64,000 nucleotides of DNA from Okapia johnstoni. Its lineage: Eukaryota > Chordata > Mammalia > Artiodactyla > Giraffidae. Location: contig CM044322.1 of the NCBI GenBank assembly GCA_024291935.2, positions 24,799,405 to 24,863,404 on the forward strand, read 5' to 3'. Position numbers and translations under genes: made by a program. Under the pieces are notes generated by a model. It worked only from the letters and a program-made list of their open reading frames with translations, did not search any database and was not told the origin of the DNA. Positions 33,571 to 45,439 of the stretch are shown here, piece after piece; position 1 is the first letter of the stretch, and each line of letters starts with the position of its first letter.

Positions 33571-33904
33571 AGGAATGATAATTAAAGGCAAGAAAAATTT
33601 AAATATAGAAAAACAAACCTCCCCAATGACAGAAATACCTGCTCAATTATAAAGAGCAATATTCTCCTAATCATTAAGAAGACAAGTCCTTAAAATACAT
33701 TTCCTCTTGATCTTGTAAAGCAGTCATGGTGACTCACCACTTTTGTACTTACAAATGTGTATTGTGCAAACTGTCTATATTATTTCATGTACAGCCCTCT
33801 GAATAAAAAACCTATACAACTGTGCTTTGCCTCTAAGGGATGGAAGAGTTCTCAGAGCTTTCTGATTAATTTTTTGTTGACATTAGTCTTCTCCCTAGCA
33901 GTTT

Positions 33905-34070
33905 ATGACAGAGGATGAGATGGTTGAGTGGCATCACCAACTCAATGGACATGAGTTTGAGCAAACTCCAGGAGATAGTGAAGGACAGGGAAGCCTAGTG
34001 TGCTGCAGTCCATGAAGTCGCAAAGAGATGAGACAGACATGACTGAGCAACTGAACAACAGCAGCTAGCA
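33905..34070 (+). mobile_element. BovB 3' end fragment
   Basis: 'gacagaggatgagatggttg' to 'gactgagcaactgaacaaca' plus CAG-rich tail. Confidence 0.88.
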
Positions 34071-35514
34071 GTTTGCATGCAAGGTATATTCAGGCCTATC
34101 AATGAATGAGATGGACCAGTTTTCAAAACTGACCAAGGTGGTGGAATGGAAAGGTGAGTGGACACAGTTAAAGCTGCAATCTCTCCAGGAAAGGAGCAGA
34201 ATAAACTAAACAAGCTATATACATGTGAGTGTAAAGAACCATGTCAGTTGGTAAGCATTTATTAAGCACCCCCTGTGTGTACACAGAGCCCTAAACCAGT
34301 CCTGGACCAGGTACTCAGTTAGAAGGAGAGGAAGGCAAGGGAAGGCATAATTCTGAGCCACAGGTGTGAGTGCTTAGTTCTCAATAGTCAACGAAGTCTA
34401 ATCTTCAGGTAGCTTGTTCATCGTGGAAATACTCTTAAGCATCACTTGTTGAAGAGAGAACCACTTAAGGCAGAGCCACTCAAATCAGATTGGAGATGCT
34501 ACATTTGGAAATTTTCCAATGTCTATTAGGAGGCCAGCTGTCTGATTCTTTAGGGAGCAAATGACCTCAGTGGAGGGTAGATTTTATCACCTGAAAATAT
34601 GGGAAGAAAATATGGGAGATGTTTCATAAGAAACAACACCTAATTACCAGTTTCCCATCCCATTTCCAGGCTCTCCAAGCCAAACCCCTCTGGTCATCTG
34701 GTCTACCCTCCACCTGCAAATGTAAGTCAAACACACACACATAAACACAGAGGGTGACTCGAGGCCTTTTTCTAAGCTTCATCATGAGCCCTGTAAGAGA
34801 AGAAAATGAATTCTGCATTGTGATGCTCCATCTCCCACTCCTGATTAGTTACTCCAGAGCTGTTGATGGGTGATACTTGCCTTGGAGTTGTGGGGATTTT
34901 CAATATCCTGAAGTGCAGAACTCAGGGAGGGAGCCCTCTGCACAGAATGATAATGTATATTCAAAAAAATAGCAGAATTTCTGCCTTGAAAATAGAAATG
35001 TATCTTTGATGAGAAAGCACCTTGCCAATGTGACTCTCAGAAAAAGAACTTTTGAGGCAATTGATTCTGAGAAATTGTGCCTGTCAACAGGACTATTTTC
35101 CAAAAGACACTAGTGTCTGATTATGAGGAAATGAAGGGACAAAAAGGGAACAGGGAATTTTTCATCTCATCTGGGATACACATGCTCCTCACTTAGGGAA
35201 GAGACGCATTTCTGAAAAGTTAACTGCAAATTGGAATTTTTATAACCTCAATCATGCTTTTTCCAATACCTTCCTTGAAAAAATGTGTCCACAGAATATT
35301 TTAAGCTCTAGAGTGTAACAAAACCAAAGCTAAGGGTGCAGAAAACCTTTTAATATGAACATTTTTATAGCTAAAACTGACCATTTTCTTATATTAAAAA
35401 AAATTACATTTCAAAAAAGCTGAAAAAACATGAAATAAAATAGCTAGGGTTATTTCTCTATATGGTGCAATAGTTTCCATGTCAACCACCATTTCCTAGG
35501 TAGTTACTAAGTTT
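34071..35514. other. Intergenic, no gene
   Basis: A MIR- or L2-like phrase occurs near 34250 ('aagcatttattaagcacccc'), and a short AC microsatellite at 34730-34742. The rest is AT-rich DNA with no recognised content. Confidence 0.5.
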
Positions 35515-35710
35515 GGGGAACCAAGTGAGGCATTTTCATATGATATCTAATCTAATTCCCATAATAGTCCTGTGAGTTAGGTATCATTATTTCCATTTTT
35601 TATGCAATGATAACGTTTAGGGAGATAAAGCAACTAACCCACACTCAAACTGGAAGTGGCAAAGCTGGAATTTAAACTAGGTCTGGATGACCCTAGGCTT
35701 CGTATATTTC
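35515..35710 (-). mobile_element. MIR
   Basis: Reverse MIR: 'aattcccataatagtcctgt', 'gagttaggtatcattatttc', 'aaagcaactaacccacactc'. Confidence 0.7.
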
Positions 35711-35849
35711 CCCCTGCACCCTAGATACCTCGTTTAAATATCTGAAGTAAGAAACCAAACAAGCAGCAGCCCCCAGCAACAACCTCAGCTGCTGCATGAA
35801 ACACAACACAGTCCCAGGTTCTAACAGGTTCCTTCCTCAAGAGTCCTTC

Positions 35850-36177
35850 AGGGACTTCCCTGCTGGTCCAGTGGTTAAGAATCTCCTTGTAAATGCAGGG
35901 GATGCAGGTTTGATCCCTGTTTGGGGAACTAAGATCCCACCTGCCACGGAATAACTGAGCCTAAGCACTGCAACTACTGAAACCCATGAGCTCGAGAGCC
36001 CACATGACACAACTGGAGAGCCTGTTTGCTGCGACCACCTAGCCCGCACACTCCAGAACCTGTGTACCACAACTAGAGAGTCCGTGTGCCACAACAAAAG
36101 ATCCTGCATGATGCAGTGAAGATCCTACGTGCTGCAACCAAGATCTGATGCAGTCAAATCAATAAATATTTTAAAAA
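35850..36177 (+). mobile_element. CHR-type SINE with TSD
   Basis: 'gggacttccctgctggtcca' to an A-rich end; flanks 'agagtccttcag' and 'agagtcctttgg' form a target duplication. Several 'ccacaactagagag' blocks show the long CHR form. Confidence 0.9.
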
Positions 36178-36894
36178 AGAGTCCTTTGGTGGAGGGAGGG
36201 GTGAGCAACCAGTCATGCCTTTTGCTGTTCAGATGCTGTATCCAAACCACTAATGAAATATGTTGGCTTTCATAACATCATAGGTGAGGCTGAATGGGTG
36301 ACAAGACAAAGACCCCACCACTCAGAGCTCAACTTTAAATGAACAAGAGGGGAGCCCATCCATGGAGCATGTATCAGGCATGAAAATTTTCAACTGCTGA
36401 AACCTCCCGAGATCTGCAGAGTCTGGGGATCTCAAGCTGGCAGAGTAATTACTGGCTTCACAAGTTGATTTTCTAAAGATACCAGTGTTCCTATTTCACA
36501 ACCATGTAGAAGCTGGCCTCCAAGGAGCCCCAGTACTCCTTCTGGATTTCTCACCCTGTGTCCTCTTCCACACATACTGAGGTGGTTCCTGAAGCCACTA
36601 GCTCATGGCATGTCAATTCTGGTTTTCGGTTATAAGAAGACTACAGCATAAGACCATCTCTAAGTCTCTGGTAGGGAGCCAGTTGCCATTGGTGAGGACA
36701 CTGAGGCTGCCCATAGAGAGCTTTGCCACATGGCAAAGAAGGCTGAATGCTAGAGAAGTGCTGTTTTTGAACTGTGCCGCTAGAGAAGACTCTGGAGACT
36801 TCCTGGGAATGCAAGGAGATCAAACCAGTCCATCCATCTTAAAATTGGGGGCAAAGCCAAAGGATTTAGGTCGTCAACTTTCTTCCCACCACCA

Positions 36895-37160
36895 TGACGG
36901 GGTGGTGATCGTGAGCTTGGGCACTGGAGTGCACAGACAGGTCTTCTCCAAATTGTCTGTGATATTAGCTGGGCAACTCGGCACATGACTTCACCTCCCT
37001 CTAGGATTCAGACTTCTCACCTGTCAAATGGGAAAAAAAATAACACTCCCCACACCCCACCCCTCAACAGAGTGGCTGGAGGTTACAATGAGTTCACACA
37101 CATAGGGTACCCAGTTCAGTGTCTGATCCCTAAACAGTAGCAATTATTATTATCTTTAGT
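36895..37160 (+). mobile_element. MIR
   Basis: 'ttagctgggcaactcggcac', 'acttctcacctgtcaaatgg' and 'ggaggttacaatgagttcac' in MIR order. 36178-36894 shows nothing recognisable. Confidence 0.65.
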
Positions 37161-37280
37161 TCGCCCAGAGGAGACCCACATCCTGCTTGTTACACAGTGG
37201 TAATACTCAATAAGGATTACTTTTTTTTTTTTAATTTCATTTCTTCTTTACAACTCTGTTCATTTACTTACTGATTTTGA

Positions 37281-37467
37281 TGTGGACCATTTTTAAAGTG
37301 TTTACTGCATTTGTCACAATGTTGCCTCTGTTTTATGTTTTGGGTTTTTGGCCACAAAGTGTGTGGGACCCTAGATCCCTGACGTGAGATCAAACCCACA
37401 CCCCCTGCATTGGAAGGCTATATCAGAAGGGGAAGTCTTAACCACTGGACCAGCAAGGAAGACCCAG
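37281..37467 (-). mobile_element. CHR-type SINE (variant with long 3' tail)
   Basis: Reverse element starting with 'tgtggaccatttttaaagtg' and ending 'aaccactggaccagcaagga'. The same tail appears in sense at 58137-58319, so the two belong to one subfamily. Confidence 0.85.
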
Positions 37468-37531
37468 GATTTCTTGAATTAATTGAATGAAAGTCTTCAT
37501 TTCTCTAAGAAGAAGACAGCCCTCTGCGTGC

Positions 37532-37739
37532 ATGAGTGCTCAGTCACTCAGTCCTGTCTGACCCTTTGTGTCCACATAGACTATAGCCAGGCTCCTCTGT
37601 CCATGGAGTTTTCCAGGCAAGAAATACTGGAATGGGTTGCCATTCCCTTCTCCAAGGGACCTTCCTGACCCATGGATTGAACCCAGGTCTTCTGCATTGC
37701 AGGCAGATTCTTTACCATTTGAGCCACCAGGGAAGCCCC
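37532..37739 (-). mobile_element. Bov-tA SINE
   Basis: A complete copy, 'gctcagtcactcagtcctgt' to 'gagccaccagggaagcccc'. Confidence 0.94.
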
Positions 37740-37810
37740 AACAGCCCTTTAGTTCTGGGTAAATCAACAACCAACAATAGTGAAATTGATGACAATAACA
37801 TCACACTTTT

Positions 37811-37897
37811 TTTTTAACATAGATTATCTTTTTTAAATTTACTTTCAATTGGAGGATAATTGTTTTACAATATTGTGTTGGCTTCTGCCATACATCA
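37811..37897 (-). mobile_element. Short L1 insertion
   Basis: 'actttcaattggaggataat' and 'gttggcttctgccatacatc' are reverse ruminant L1 3' end. Flanks 'ataacatcacacttt' and 'ataacgtcacatttt' form a near-perfect target duplication. Confidence 0.85.
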
Positions 37898-38414
37898 TAA
37901 CGTCACATTTTAACATGAAGCTTACAGTACAATTTGAACCCTTTGTCTCACAAACCGCAGCCTTAAGTAATTTTTTCCACTCTGGAAAAATTTCGGAAGA
38001 AAAGAAACCTCATCCGTTGGCAAAATACAGAGTCAGAGGCAGCAGCTGTGTGGGTCCAGATGTCCTTGGATGGCTCCGGATAATTCTAACCTGAAGACGC
38101 ACATGCAAACATTTAGTCAATGACTTAAAGCTGACTTAAATCAAGCTGCCCAGCACCCCAAAGCTATAAACAGCCCTGCCTGGATGCTTGGCCCTCCCTC
38201 TGTCCCTGGGATCATATCCACAAGGCTCCAAGTGGGGGAGAAATGCCAGTCATTCCTTCACAGGCTTCAGGACACAGGTCGGATCAGTCACTGACGTCAG
38301 AGGGGCATTCACTCCCCCCTCTCTGATCTAGAATTTCACAGCTCACACTGGACACACAGACAGAGGTGCTGATGTGGCAGTGGCGGGAGCTACCTTGCCT
38401 GAGGCTGCGAAGGA

Positions 38415-38597
38415 GTGTTTGTTAAGTCGCTCAGTCATGTCCGACTCTTTGCCACCCTATGGACTGTAGCCTGCCAGGGTCCTCTGTCCATGGAATTCTC
38501 CAGGCAACAATACTGGAGTGTGTAGCCATATCCTTCTCCAGGGGATCTCCCCGACTCAGGGACAGATCCTCAGTACCTCTTATATCTCCTGCTTAGC
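38415..38597 (-). mobile_element. Bov-tA SINE, head truncated
   Basis: 'gttaagtcgctcagtcatgt' to 'tatatctcctgcttagcac'; the tRNA-like head is lost and an L1 end begins directly. 37898-38414 contains nothing recognised. Confidence 0.9.
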
Positions 38598-38762
38598 ACG
38601 TATATATAAAATAGATAATCATTAAGGATCCAAGGACCTACTATATAGCCAGGGAACTATATTCAATATCTTACAATAACCTATAATAGAAGAGATTGTT
38701 TAAAAAAAAATGTATACATTTCCATATATATGTGTAACTGAATCACTTTGCTGTACACCTAA
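38598..38762 (+). mobile_element. L1 3' UTR fragment
   Basis: 'aaatagataatcattaagga', 'gccagggaactatattcaat' and 'gaatcactttgctgtacacc' in L1 order; the dimeric SINE interrupts or ends it. Confidence 0.82.
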
Positions 38763-39074
38763 AAGTGAAAGTGGCTCAGTTGTGTCCTACTCTTTGCAAC
38801 TCCATGGACTACACAGTCCGTGGAATTCTCCAGGCCAGAATACTGGAGTGGGTAGCCTTTTCCTTCTCCAGGGGATCTTCCCAACCCAGGGATGGAACCC
38901 AGGTCTCCCACTTTGTAGTGGATTCTTTACCAGCTGAGCCACCAGGGAAGCCCAAGAATACTGGAGTGGATAGCCTATCCCTTCTCCAGGGCATCTTCCC
39001 AACCCAGGAATCAAACCGCAGTCTCCTGCATTGCATGCAGATTCTATAGCAACTGAGCTATCAGGGAAGCTCTT
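38763..39074 (-). mobile_element. Dimeric Bov-tA-like SINE
   Basis: A full unit (38763-38953, ending 'gagccaccagggaagccc') is followed in the same orientation by a second unit lacking its 3' part (38954-39074, starting 'aagaatactggagtggatag' and ending 'gagctatcagggaagct'). The same junction occurs at 41847. Confidence 0.85.
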
Positions 39075-39862
39075 GCTCAGTATATCCCTCCCCAGAAGGG
39101 GTGAAGGAGACTCTGGTATGATTAGAAAGGAAAGAGAACTACCCACCTCTTGGAGGCCCCGCTCCCATGCCGACCTCCTCCCCCACCTTGTCAGGCTCAC
39201 ATTCATCCACCCTCCCTCCTACACAAGTGCCTGGGGCTCGCCAGGGCCAGCTTTGACCAGGGGACACAACCATCCTTGGACAAGCGATGTGACCAGGAGG
39301 AGATAGACAGAAAACACAGGGAGATCTAAACTGTGAGGTCATTGCAAAGAAGGATGGTGCTGTGTGGAGGACAAAGCAGCTCTGTGACCCAGGGAGACTG
39401 GGTAGGGCTCTGGGCAGGTGCCCAGGGGCCCAAGAAAGGGCCCTCTGAGGAGGTGACATCTGAGCCGAAAAGCCCTGGGTGACCGAAGGAGCCAGACGTG
39501 CCAAGACCGAGTTCTAGGTAGAGGCAGGGTCTGCCAGGTGATTCCCGGGGTCCCAGGCTTGACATAAAAATGTGAGATCTCATTCAAAACGTATTAAGCA
39601 CTTCACATTGCTGACAACAGGGCATTAAACCAAGCATGAGGTCCCTCCAAGCTCAGGCCCCTGTTTGACTGCAGGGGTCATATGCCCACTGAGAGGACTC
39701 TAGGTAGAAGAAATAGTCAGCCTCAGAGCCCCGAGTCTTGGCCGGACTTGGAGAGTTCTGGAATCAGGAAGAAAGCCAGTGTGCTTGGAGGGCAGGTGGC
39801 AGGAGAAGTCAGGGGGTGTGTATGGAGGAAGGCAGATAGTGGTGGCCCCTGAGAGAGGTGTG
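39075..39862. other. Intergenic, nothing recognised
   Basis: Unique-looking DNA with moderately high GC; several overlapping open frames on both strands show no conserved motif. Confidence 0.4.
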
Positions 39863-40049
39863 GGGACTTCCCAGGTGACTCAGTGGTAAAGAATCTACCT
39901 GCCAGTGGAGGAGAGACCAGTTTGATCCCTGGGTCAGGAAGATCCCCACTCCAGTGTTCTTGCCTAGAAAATCCCATGGACAGAGGAGTTTGGCAGGCTA
40001 TAGTCCATGAGGTCACAAAGAGTCGGACATGACTTAGCAACTGAGCCCA
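39863..40049 (+). mobile_element. Bov-tA SINE with TSD
   Basis: Complete but for a short internal loss near 'gatccccactccagtgttct'; exact 11-base duplication 'agagaggtgtg' at 39852-39862 and 40050-40060. Confidence 0.95.
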
Positions 40050-40379
40050 AGAGAGGTGTGACTAGGGGCTTTGCAGGAGGGACATACTTGGTCTGATTAA
40101 TATTTCTAAAGATCCAACTGACCATGGGTTAGAGGCTAGTGTGTGGCAAGTCTGAAGGGAAGCGAGGAGCCAGGTTAGAAGGCAAAGATGGTGGTGGTGG
40201 AGACAGAGGAGCCAGGACTGCTTCCAGGACCTGCGCTTATCCCTGCCTCCCACACCTGGGGTCTGAATCCTCCAGGTCCCCTGCACATACACACTTATCA
40301 CTTAACTCCATCTCAACTCCCCCACCCCCACCAGCATTGGAGAAGTCTACAGGCTGGCCCTACCAGTGCCCTACCCAGT

Positions 40380-40528
40380 ACCCACCTCCCCACCAGGGCC
40401 AGGAAATCCTTTGTATTTCCGGTGTCCTGCAGAGTGCCTGGCACATGATGGTTTGTGCTCAATAACCAGTTGTCCAGTGAGTGAATGAACTTATTAATTC
40501 ATGTTTGAAAAAAAAAAAAAAAAAAAAA
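40380..40528 (+). mobile_element. L2 3' end and adjoining poly-A
   Basis: 'gtcctgcagagtgcctggca', 'ctcaataaccagttgtccag' and 'tgagtgaatgaac' are the L2 end. A 21-base A run follows at about 40508-40528; L2 does not normally end in poly-A, so the run may be a separate simple repeat. Confidence 0.6.
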
Positions 40529-40734
40529 CAGGGCCCTGCTCCAACCAGGCAAATCTGAGCCTAGACCTTGACCTGAAAAAGAAGGCTTCTATTTTCAAAC
40601 CCAGCATATTTCCCTCTCATTAGATGTCTTAAAAAAAAAAGAAATCAGAAAAGGAAAGAGGAAAAGCTGACATCCGAGACTGCAGCACCCAAATTACAGC
40701 CTCTGACTATTGTCTTTTTACGCTCTGCACATCA

Positions 40735-40880
40735 GATAGCCCAAGTATTGGAGCTTCAGCTAAGCATCATTCTTTGGAATGAATACTCAGGATTAATTTC
40801 CTTTAGGATTAACTGGTTTGATCTTGCAGTCCAAGGGACTCTCAAGTCTACTTCAGCACCAGAGTTTGAAAGCACAGCGA
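40735..40880 (-). mobile_element. BovB LINE fragment
   Basis: An internal scrap of the reverse BovB 3' region: 'ccaagtattggagcttcagc', 'ttcctttaggattaactggt'. Both ends are lost; diverged. 40881-41539 holds nothing recognised. Confidence 0.8.
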
Positions 40881-41647
40881 ATACAGCAACTGTCATCCCT
40901 CAATTGCTGCCCAACTATACAGGAAGACAGACACAATGAAGACAGACACAATGAATCTTTACATGGTTTCTTCTGGTCTCTTCACAGAGCTGTTTTATTT
41001 ACTTGCTGCATGGATGCGGTCTAGGAAAAACCCAGATCCACCATATAATTTGAAACTAAGTACATGATGGATGCCCAGAGATTTAAAATTAGCCAAGTAA
41101 ACTTAATACTGGGGCATTATGCTTGCTTTCAAGCGCCTGGATGTCTGTTAGGGAGGCATCACTAGGGAAGGAATCTTGATAGAATAATCAGACTCTATCC
41201 TCCCTAGAAATTAAAAACAAGGACCCACTCTAAAGGGGACCAGTTGTCCCAAATGTCCTTCAGCCAAAGCAATGAGTAGAGTTGCTTGTCCATGTGAGAT
41301 TATTTTGTGGTTTGCACAAATTAAAGTGAGGTTTGGGGTGATTTCCAAAAAACAAATATGTATTTGCTGTTTTATAAACACATAACACTCAGCTTTCAAA
41401 ACTGAAGCTCTCCCCTGTGCTCTGGTAGGGGAGGTGATAGATGGAGTAGGGCAATGAAGAGGCTTGACTCATGGCACCTCTTCCAAGTTCATGATAGGAA
41501 AAGAGATGATATCAATTCACATTAGAAGCTGGCATATGAGGGACTTCCCTGGTGGTCCAATGATAAAGAATCCCCCTTCCAATCCAGCAACTCAGATTGG
41601 GGTTCTAAGATCCTTGACTGGGGAGCAGAGATCCCATATGCAGCACA

Positions 41648-41949
41648 TGAAAGTAAAAGTGAAAGTCACCCAGTCATGTCTGACTCTGCTACCCCATGGA
41701 CTATACAGTCCGTGGAATTCTCCATGCCAGAATACTAGAGTGGGTAGCCTTTCCCTTCTCCAGGGGATCTTCCCAACCTAGAGAACAAACCCAGATCTCC
41801 CATACTGTAGGTGGATTCTTTACCAGCTGAGCCACAAGGGAAGCCCAGGAATACTGGAGTGGGTAGCCTATCCCTTCTCCAGTGGATCTTCCCAAACCAG
41901 AAATCAAACCAGGGTCTCCTGCAATGCAAGTGGATTCTTTACCAGCTGT
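41648..41949 (-). mobile_element. Dimeric Bov-tA-like SINE
   Basis: Full unit 41648-41846 followed by a partial second unit 41847-41949 ('aggaatactggagtgggtag' to 'ttctttaccagctg'). The junction 'gaagcccaggaatactggag' equals that at 38953 apart from one base. Confidence 0.85.
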
Positions 41950-41999
41950 GGGGCAAATAAGCCCTTGCACCACAACTACTGAGCCCATGAGCTCTAGAG

Positions 42000-42259
42000 C
42001 AGGGGTCCCTAAGCCCCAGGCTACACAGCAGGAGGTGAGTGGGGCAAGAAAGTGAAGCTTCATCTGTATTTACAGACACTCCCCATTGCTCACATTACCA
42101 AATAATCACAATGAAGTAGTAATAGAAATAAAGTGTACAATAAATGTAACGTGCTTGAATCCTCTCAAAATCATCCCCCACCCCGCCCCCGCCCCGGTCT
42201 GTAGAAAATTTATGTTCCATGAAACCAGTCCCTGGTGTCAAAAACCTTGAGGACAGCTG
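42000..42259. mobile_element. hAT (MER1-like) element inside a CHR SINE
   Basis: Ends 'caggggtccctaagcccc' and 'cttgaggacagctg' are degenerate inverted termini of CAG...CTG type; interior 'cacagcaggaggtgagtggg' and 'tgaaaccagtccctggtgtc' are MER1-like. Flanking 8-mers 'ctctagag' and 'gtctgggg' match at 5 of 8 positions. Confidence 0.72.
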
Positions 42260-42349
42260 GTCTGGGGCACTTGAGCCACAACTAGAGAAATCTACATGCT
42301 GTAATGAAGACCCCGCACAACCAAAAAAAAAAAAAAAACCTAGAATATT

Positions 42350-42530
42350 AGGGAATGCTTATTCTTGTGCTCTTTACTTGCATTTTTTCATTTACTTCCT
42401 ACAACTTACTGAAGCAGGTCTTATTATCTTCACTTACTTAAAAGAGGCTGAGGCTGAGCCTGGTTAGGTCACATGACCATGATCATGCAAGAGGAATAAT
42501 TGCAGAACCTGGATTCAAATTCAGGTCTGC
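42350..42530 (-). mobile_element. MIR fragment
   Basis: 'ggtcttattatcttcactta', 'gaggctgaggctgagcctgg' and 'gaacctggattcaaattcag' in reverse MIR order. Confidence 0.6.
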
Positions 42531-42582
42531 AGAATGGATGCACTAGCATCCTGCACTATTTTATCCCAGAGTAGAGTGGAAT

Positions 42583-42793
42583 CCCTCTTTATGGGGAGCT
42601 CAGCTGGTAAAAAATTCGCCTGCAATTCAGGAGACCCTGGTTCAATTCCTGGGTCAGGAAGATCCCCTGGAGAAGGGATAGGCTACCCACTCCAGTATTG
42701 CTGCCTGGAGAATTTCACGGACAGAGGAGCCTGGTGGGCTATAGTCCATGAAGTCGCTAAGAGTCAGACATGACTGAGCAACTAAGCATAGCA
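42583..42793 (+). mobile_element. Bov-tA SINE with TSD
   Basis: Complete copy with exact 11-base target duplication 'tagagtggaat' at 42572-42582 and 42794-42804. Confidence 0.95.
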
Positions 42794-42937
42794 TAGAGTG
42801 GAATTCACCAGGTGTTACACCTCAGATCCTGCCCTCTGATGGAACTGCAGGGAGCCAGTCAATCACACCTTTTACTGCCCATTTTAGTGTGCAAACAAGT
42901 GAGAAGTAGATTGCATCTGTAATCTGTTGTTGCATAA

Positions 42938-43143
42938 CATGTGCTAAGTCACTTCAGCTGTGTTTGCCTCTTTGCGACCCCATGGACTGTAGCCCGCCAG
43001 GCTCCTCTGTCCATGGAATTCTCCAGGCATGAACACTGGATTGGGTTTCCATGTCCTCCTCCAGAGGATCTTTCTGACCCAGGGCTCAAACCCGAGTCTC
43101 TTATGTCTCCTGCCCTGACAGTTGGGTTCTTTACCACTAGCAC
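42938..43143 (-). mobile_element. Bov-tA SINE
   Basis: 'tgtgctaagtcacttcagct' to 'ttctttaccactagcacc', the head end being diverged. 43144-43763 has no recognised feature. Confidence 0.93.
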
Positions 43144-43763
43144 CAAAGCTATGCCCAAATGTAGCAGCTTTAAGCAACAATGAACATTCAGCGCCCCATA
43201 GTTTCTGGGTCAGCTATCTGGGACTGGATGAACCGAGTGACTGCAAGGCAGAGCTTCTTATGAGGTTGCAGTCAAGAGGTCAGCCAGGGATGTGGTCAGC
43301 TCAAAGTTCAGTTGAGGCTGGAAGATTTGCACCCAAGTTACTCTCTTGGTGTTGGCAGGAGGTCCCATTCCTTGCCATGTGGGTTTCTCCCTAGGGGGGC
43401 ACTCATGATATGAATGGTGGCTTTCCCACCATAGAGGAAATGGTGGGAGACCAAGGGGCTCAGAAATGGCATAGTATTATTTTTGCCATATTCTTGTGAT
43501 CACAGAGACTACCCCAGTACAATATAGCACTATACAAGGGCACAAATGCCAAGAGGTATGGATTATTGGGCACCATCTTAGACGCTGCCTATCATGTCAA
43601 CAGAGCAGCTGGAAAGATGGAGAACAAAATTATAGCTTTAAAAGTGGAAAAGCTGCATAAAGGATGCGGCACAAGGGACTTCTTAATATTTCATCTCTAA
43701 AATAAACAAACTTAGCCACCTGGTCACAGGTGTCATAGGAACCACAGCTCCCCCTACACAAGT

Positions 43764-44957
43764 GCAGTCAGTTCAGATCAGTCGCTCAGTCGTGTCTGAC
43801 TCTTTGCGACCCCATGAACCACAGCACGCCAGGCCTCGCTGTCCATCACCAACTCCCAGAGTTTACCCAAACTCATGTCCATTGAGTCGGTGATGCCATC
43901 CAGCCATCTCATCCTCTATTGTCCCCTTCTCCTCCTGCCCTGAGTCTTTCCCAACATCAGGGTCTTTTCAAACGAGTCAGTTCTTCGCATCAGGTGGCCA
44001 AAGTGTTGGAGTTTCAGCTTCAACATCAGTCCTTCCAATGAACATTCAGGACTGATCTCCTTTAGGATGGACTGGTTGGATCTCCTTGCAGTCCAAGGGA
44101 CTCTCAAGAATCTTCTCCAACACCACAGTTCAAAAGCATTAATTCTTCAGCACTCAGCTTTCTTTATAGTCCAACTCTCACATCCATACATGACTACTGG
44201 AAAAACCAGAGCCTTGACTAGACAGACCTTTGTTGACAAAGTAATGTCTCTGCTTTTTAATATGCTGTCTAGGTTGGTCATAACTTTCCTTCCAAGAAGT
44301 AAGCGTCTTTTAATTTCATGGCTGCAATCACCAACTGCAGTGATTTTGGATCCCCCCAAAAATAGAGTCTCTCACTATTTCCGTTTGTTTCCCCATCTAT
44401 TTGCCATGAAATGAGGGGACCAGATGCCATGATCTTGTTTTACTGAATGTTGAGTTTTAAGCCAAATTTTTCACCCTCTTCTTTCATCAAGAAGCCTCAA
44501 GAAGAAGAGGCAGTTTCATCAAGAGCCTCTTTAGTTCCTCTTCACTTTCTGCCATAAGGGTGGTGTCATCTGCATATCTGAGGTTACTGATATTTCTTCC
44601 GGCAATCTTGATTCCAGCTTGTGCTTCATCCAGCCTGGCATTTCTCATGATGTACTTTGCATATAAGTTTAATAAGCAGGGTAACAACATACAGCCTTGA
44701 TGTATTCCTTTCCCTATTTGGAACCAGTCTGCTTTTCCATGTCCAGTTTTAACTGTTGCTTCCTGACGTGCATACAGGTTTCTCAAGAGGCAGGTCAGGT
44801 GGTCTGGTATTCCCATCTCTTTCAGAATTTTCCACAGTTTATTGTGATCCACAAAGTCAAAGGCTTTGGCAAAGTCAATAAAGCAGAAATAGATGTTTTT
44901 CTGGAACTCTCCTGCTTTTTCGATGATCCAGCGAATGTTGGCAATTTGATCTCTACA
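43764..44957 (-). mobile_element. BovB LINE, 1.2 kb, 5'-truncated
   Basis: Reverse BovB from 'cagttcagatcagtcgctca' to 'gcaatttgatctct'. Broken frames on the minus strand keep FIDFAKAFDFVDH, HQGCMLLPCLLNLY and the YADD box (44487-45068) and the C-terminal 'CESWTIKKAE' (44147-44359). A 30-bp local duplication lies near 44490-44520 ('catcaagaagcctcaagaag'). Not functional. Confidence 0.93.
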
Positions 44958-45263
44958 GTAGGGAGACTTAACATGTGAAGGAGCAGAGCATGCATGCTGA
45001 GAACAAGACATTCTGCAAAGAGAATGGGCTGAGCTGGGCAGGCTTAGCAACATCTCCCCACTGCCCAACCCAGGACATTTCTCCTTACCCAGGAGGCTGG
45101 GAATGATATTCTAGTAGACCTGCCCTCACATGAACACATGGTCAGGGAATGCCTTTGTCACTAATACCATCATTGGTCCAATAAGCTCTCCATTCCACCA
45201 CTGCCTATACATTTCATGGATGTTTTATGGATGCTTGTAGGCAAGGAATGTTTTTCCTTGTCT

Positions 45264-45374
45264 TTTTTTTTTTTCTTGTCCATGCAGCTTGCAGGATCTT
45301 AGTTCCCTGATGAAGCCCTGGCTCCAGCAGTGGAAGCATGGAGCCTTAACCACTGGACATCCAGGGAATTCTGC
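45264..45374 (-). mobile_element. CHR-type SINE, short
   Basis: Poly-T start, 'gcaggatcttagttccctga' and 'taaccactggacatccaggg'. Confidence 0.8.
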
Positions 45375-45439
45375 CTCTCCTTGATTTCAATATCCCCAAA
45401 ACCTAATGTGACCTGTGCCATCATCACCATCATCACCAC

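Larger units (their letters stand above)
41540..42330 (+). mobile_element. CHR-type SINE split by two insertions
   Basis: Pieces: 41540-41647 ('gggacttccctggtggtcca'), 41950-41999 ('ttgcaccacaactactgagc', 'catgagctctagag') and 42260-42330 ('agccacaactagagaaatct', poly-A). The SINE dimer sits between the first two, a hAT element between the last two. Confidence 0.85.
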
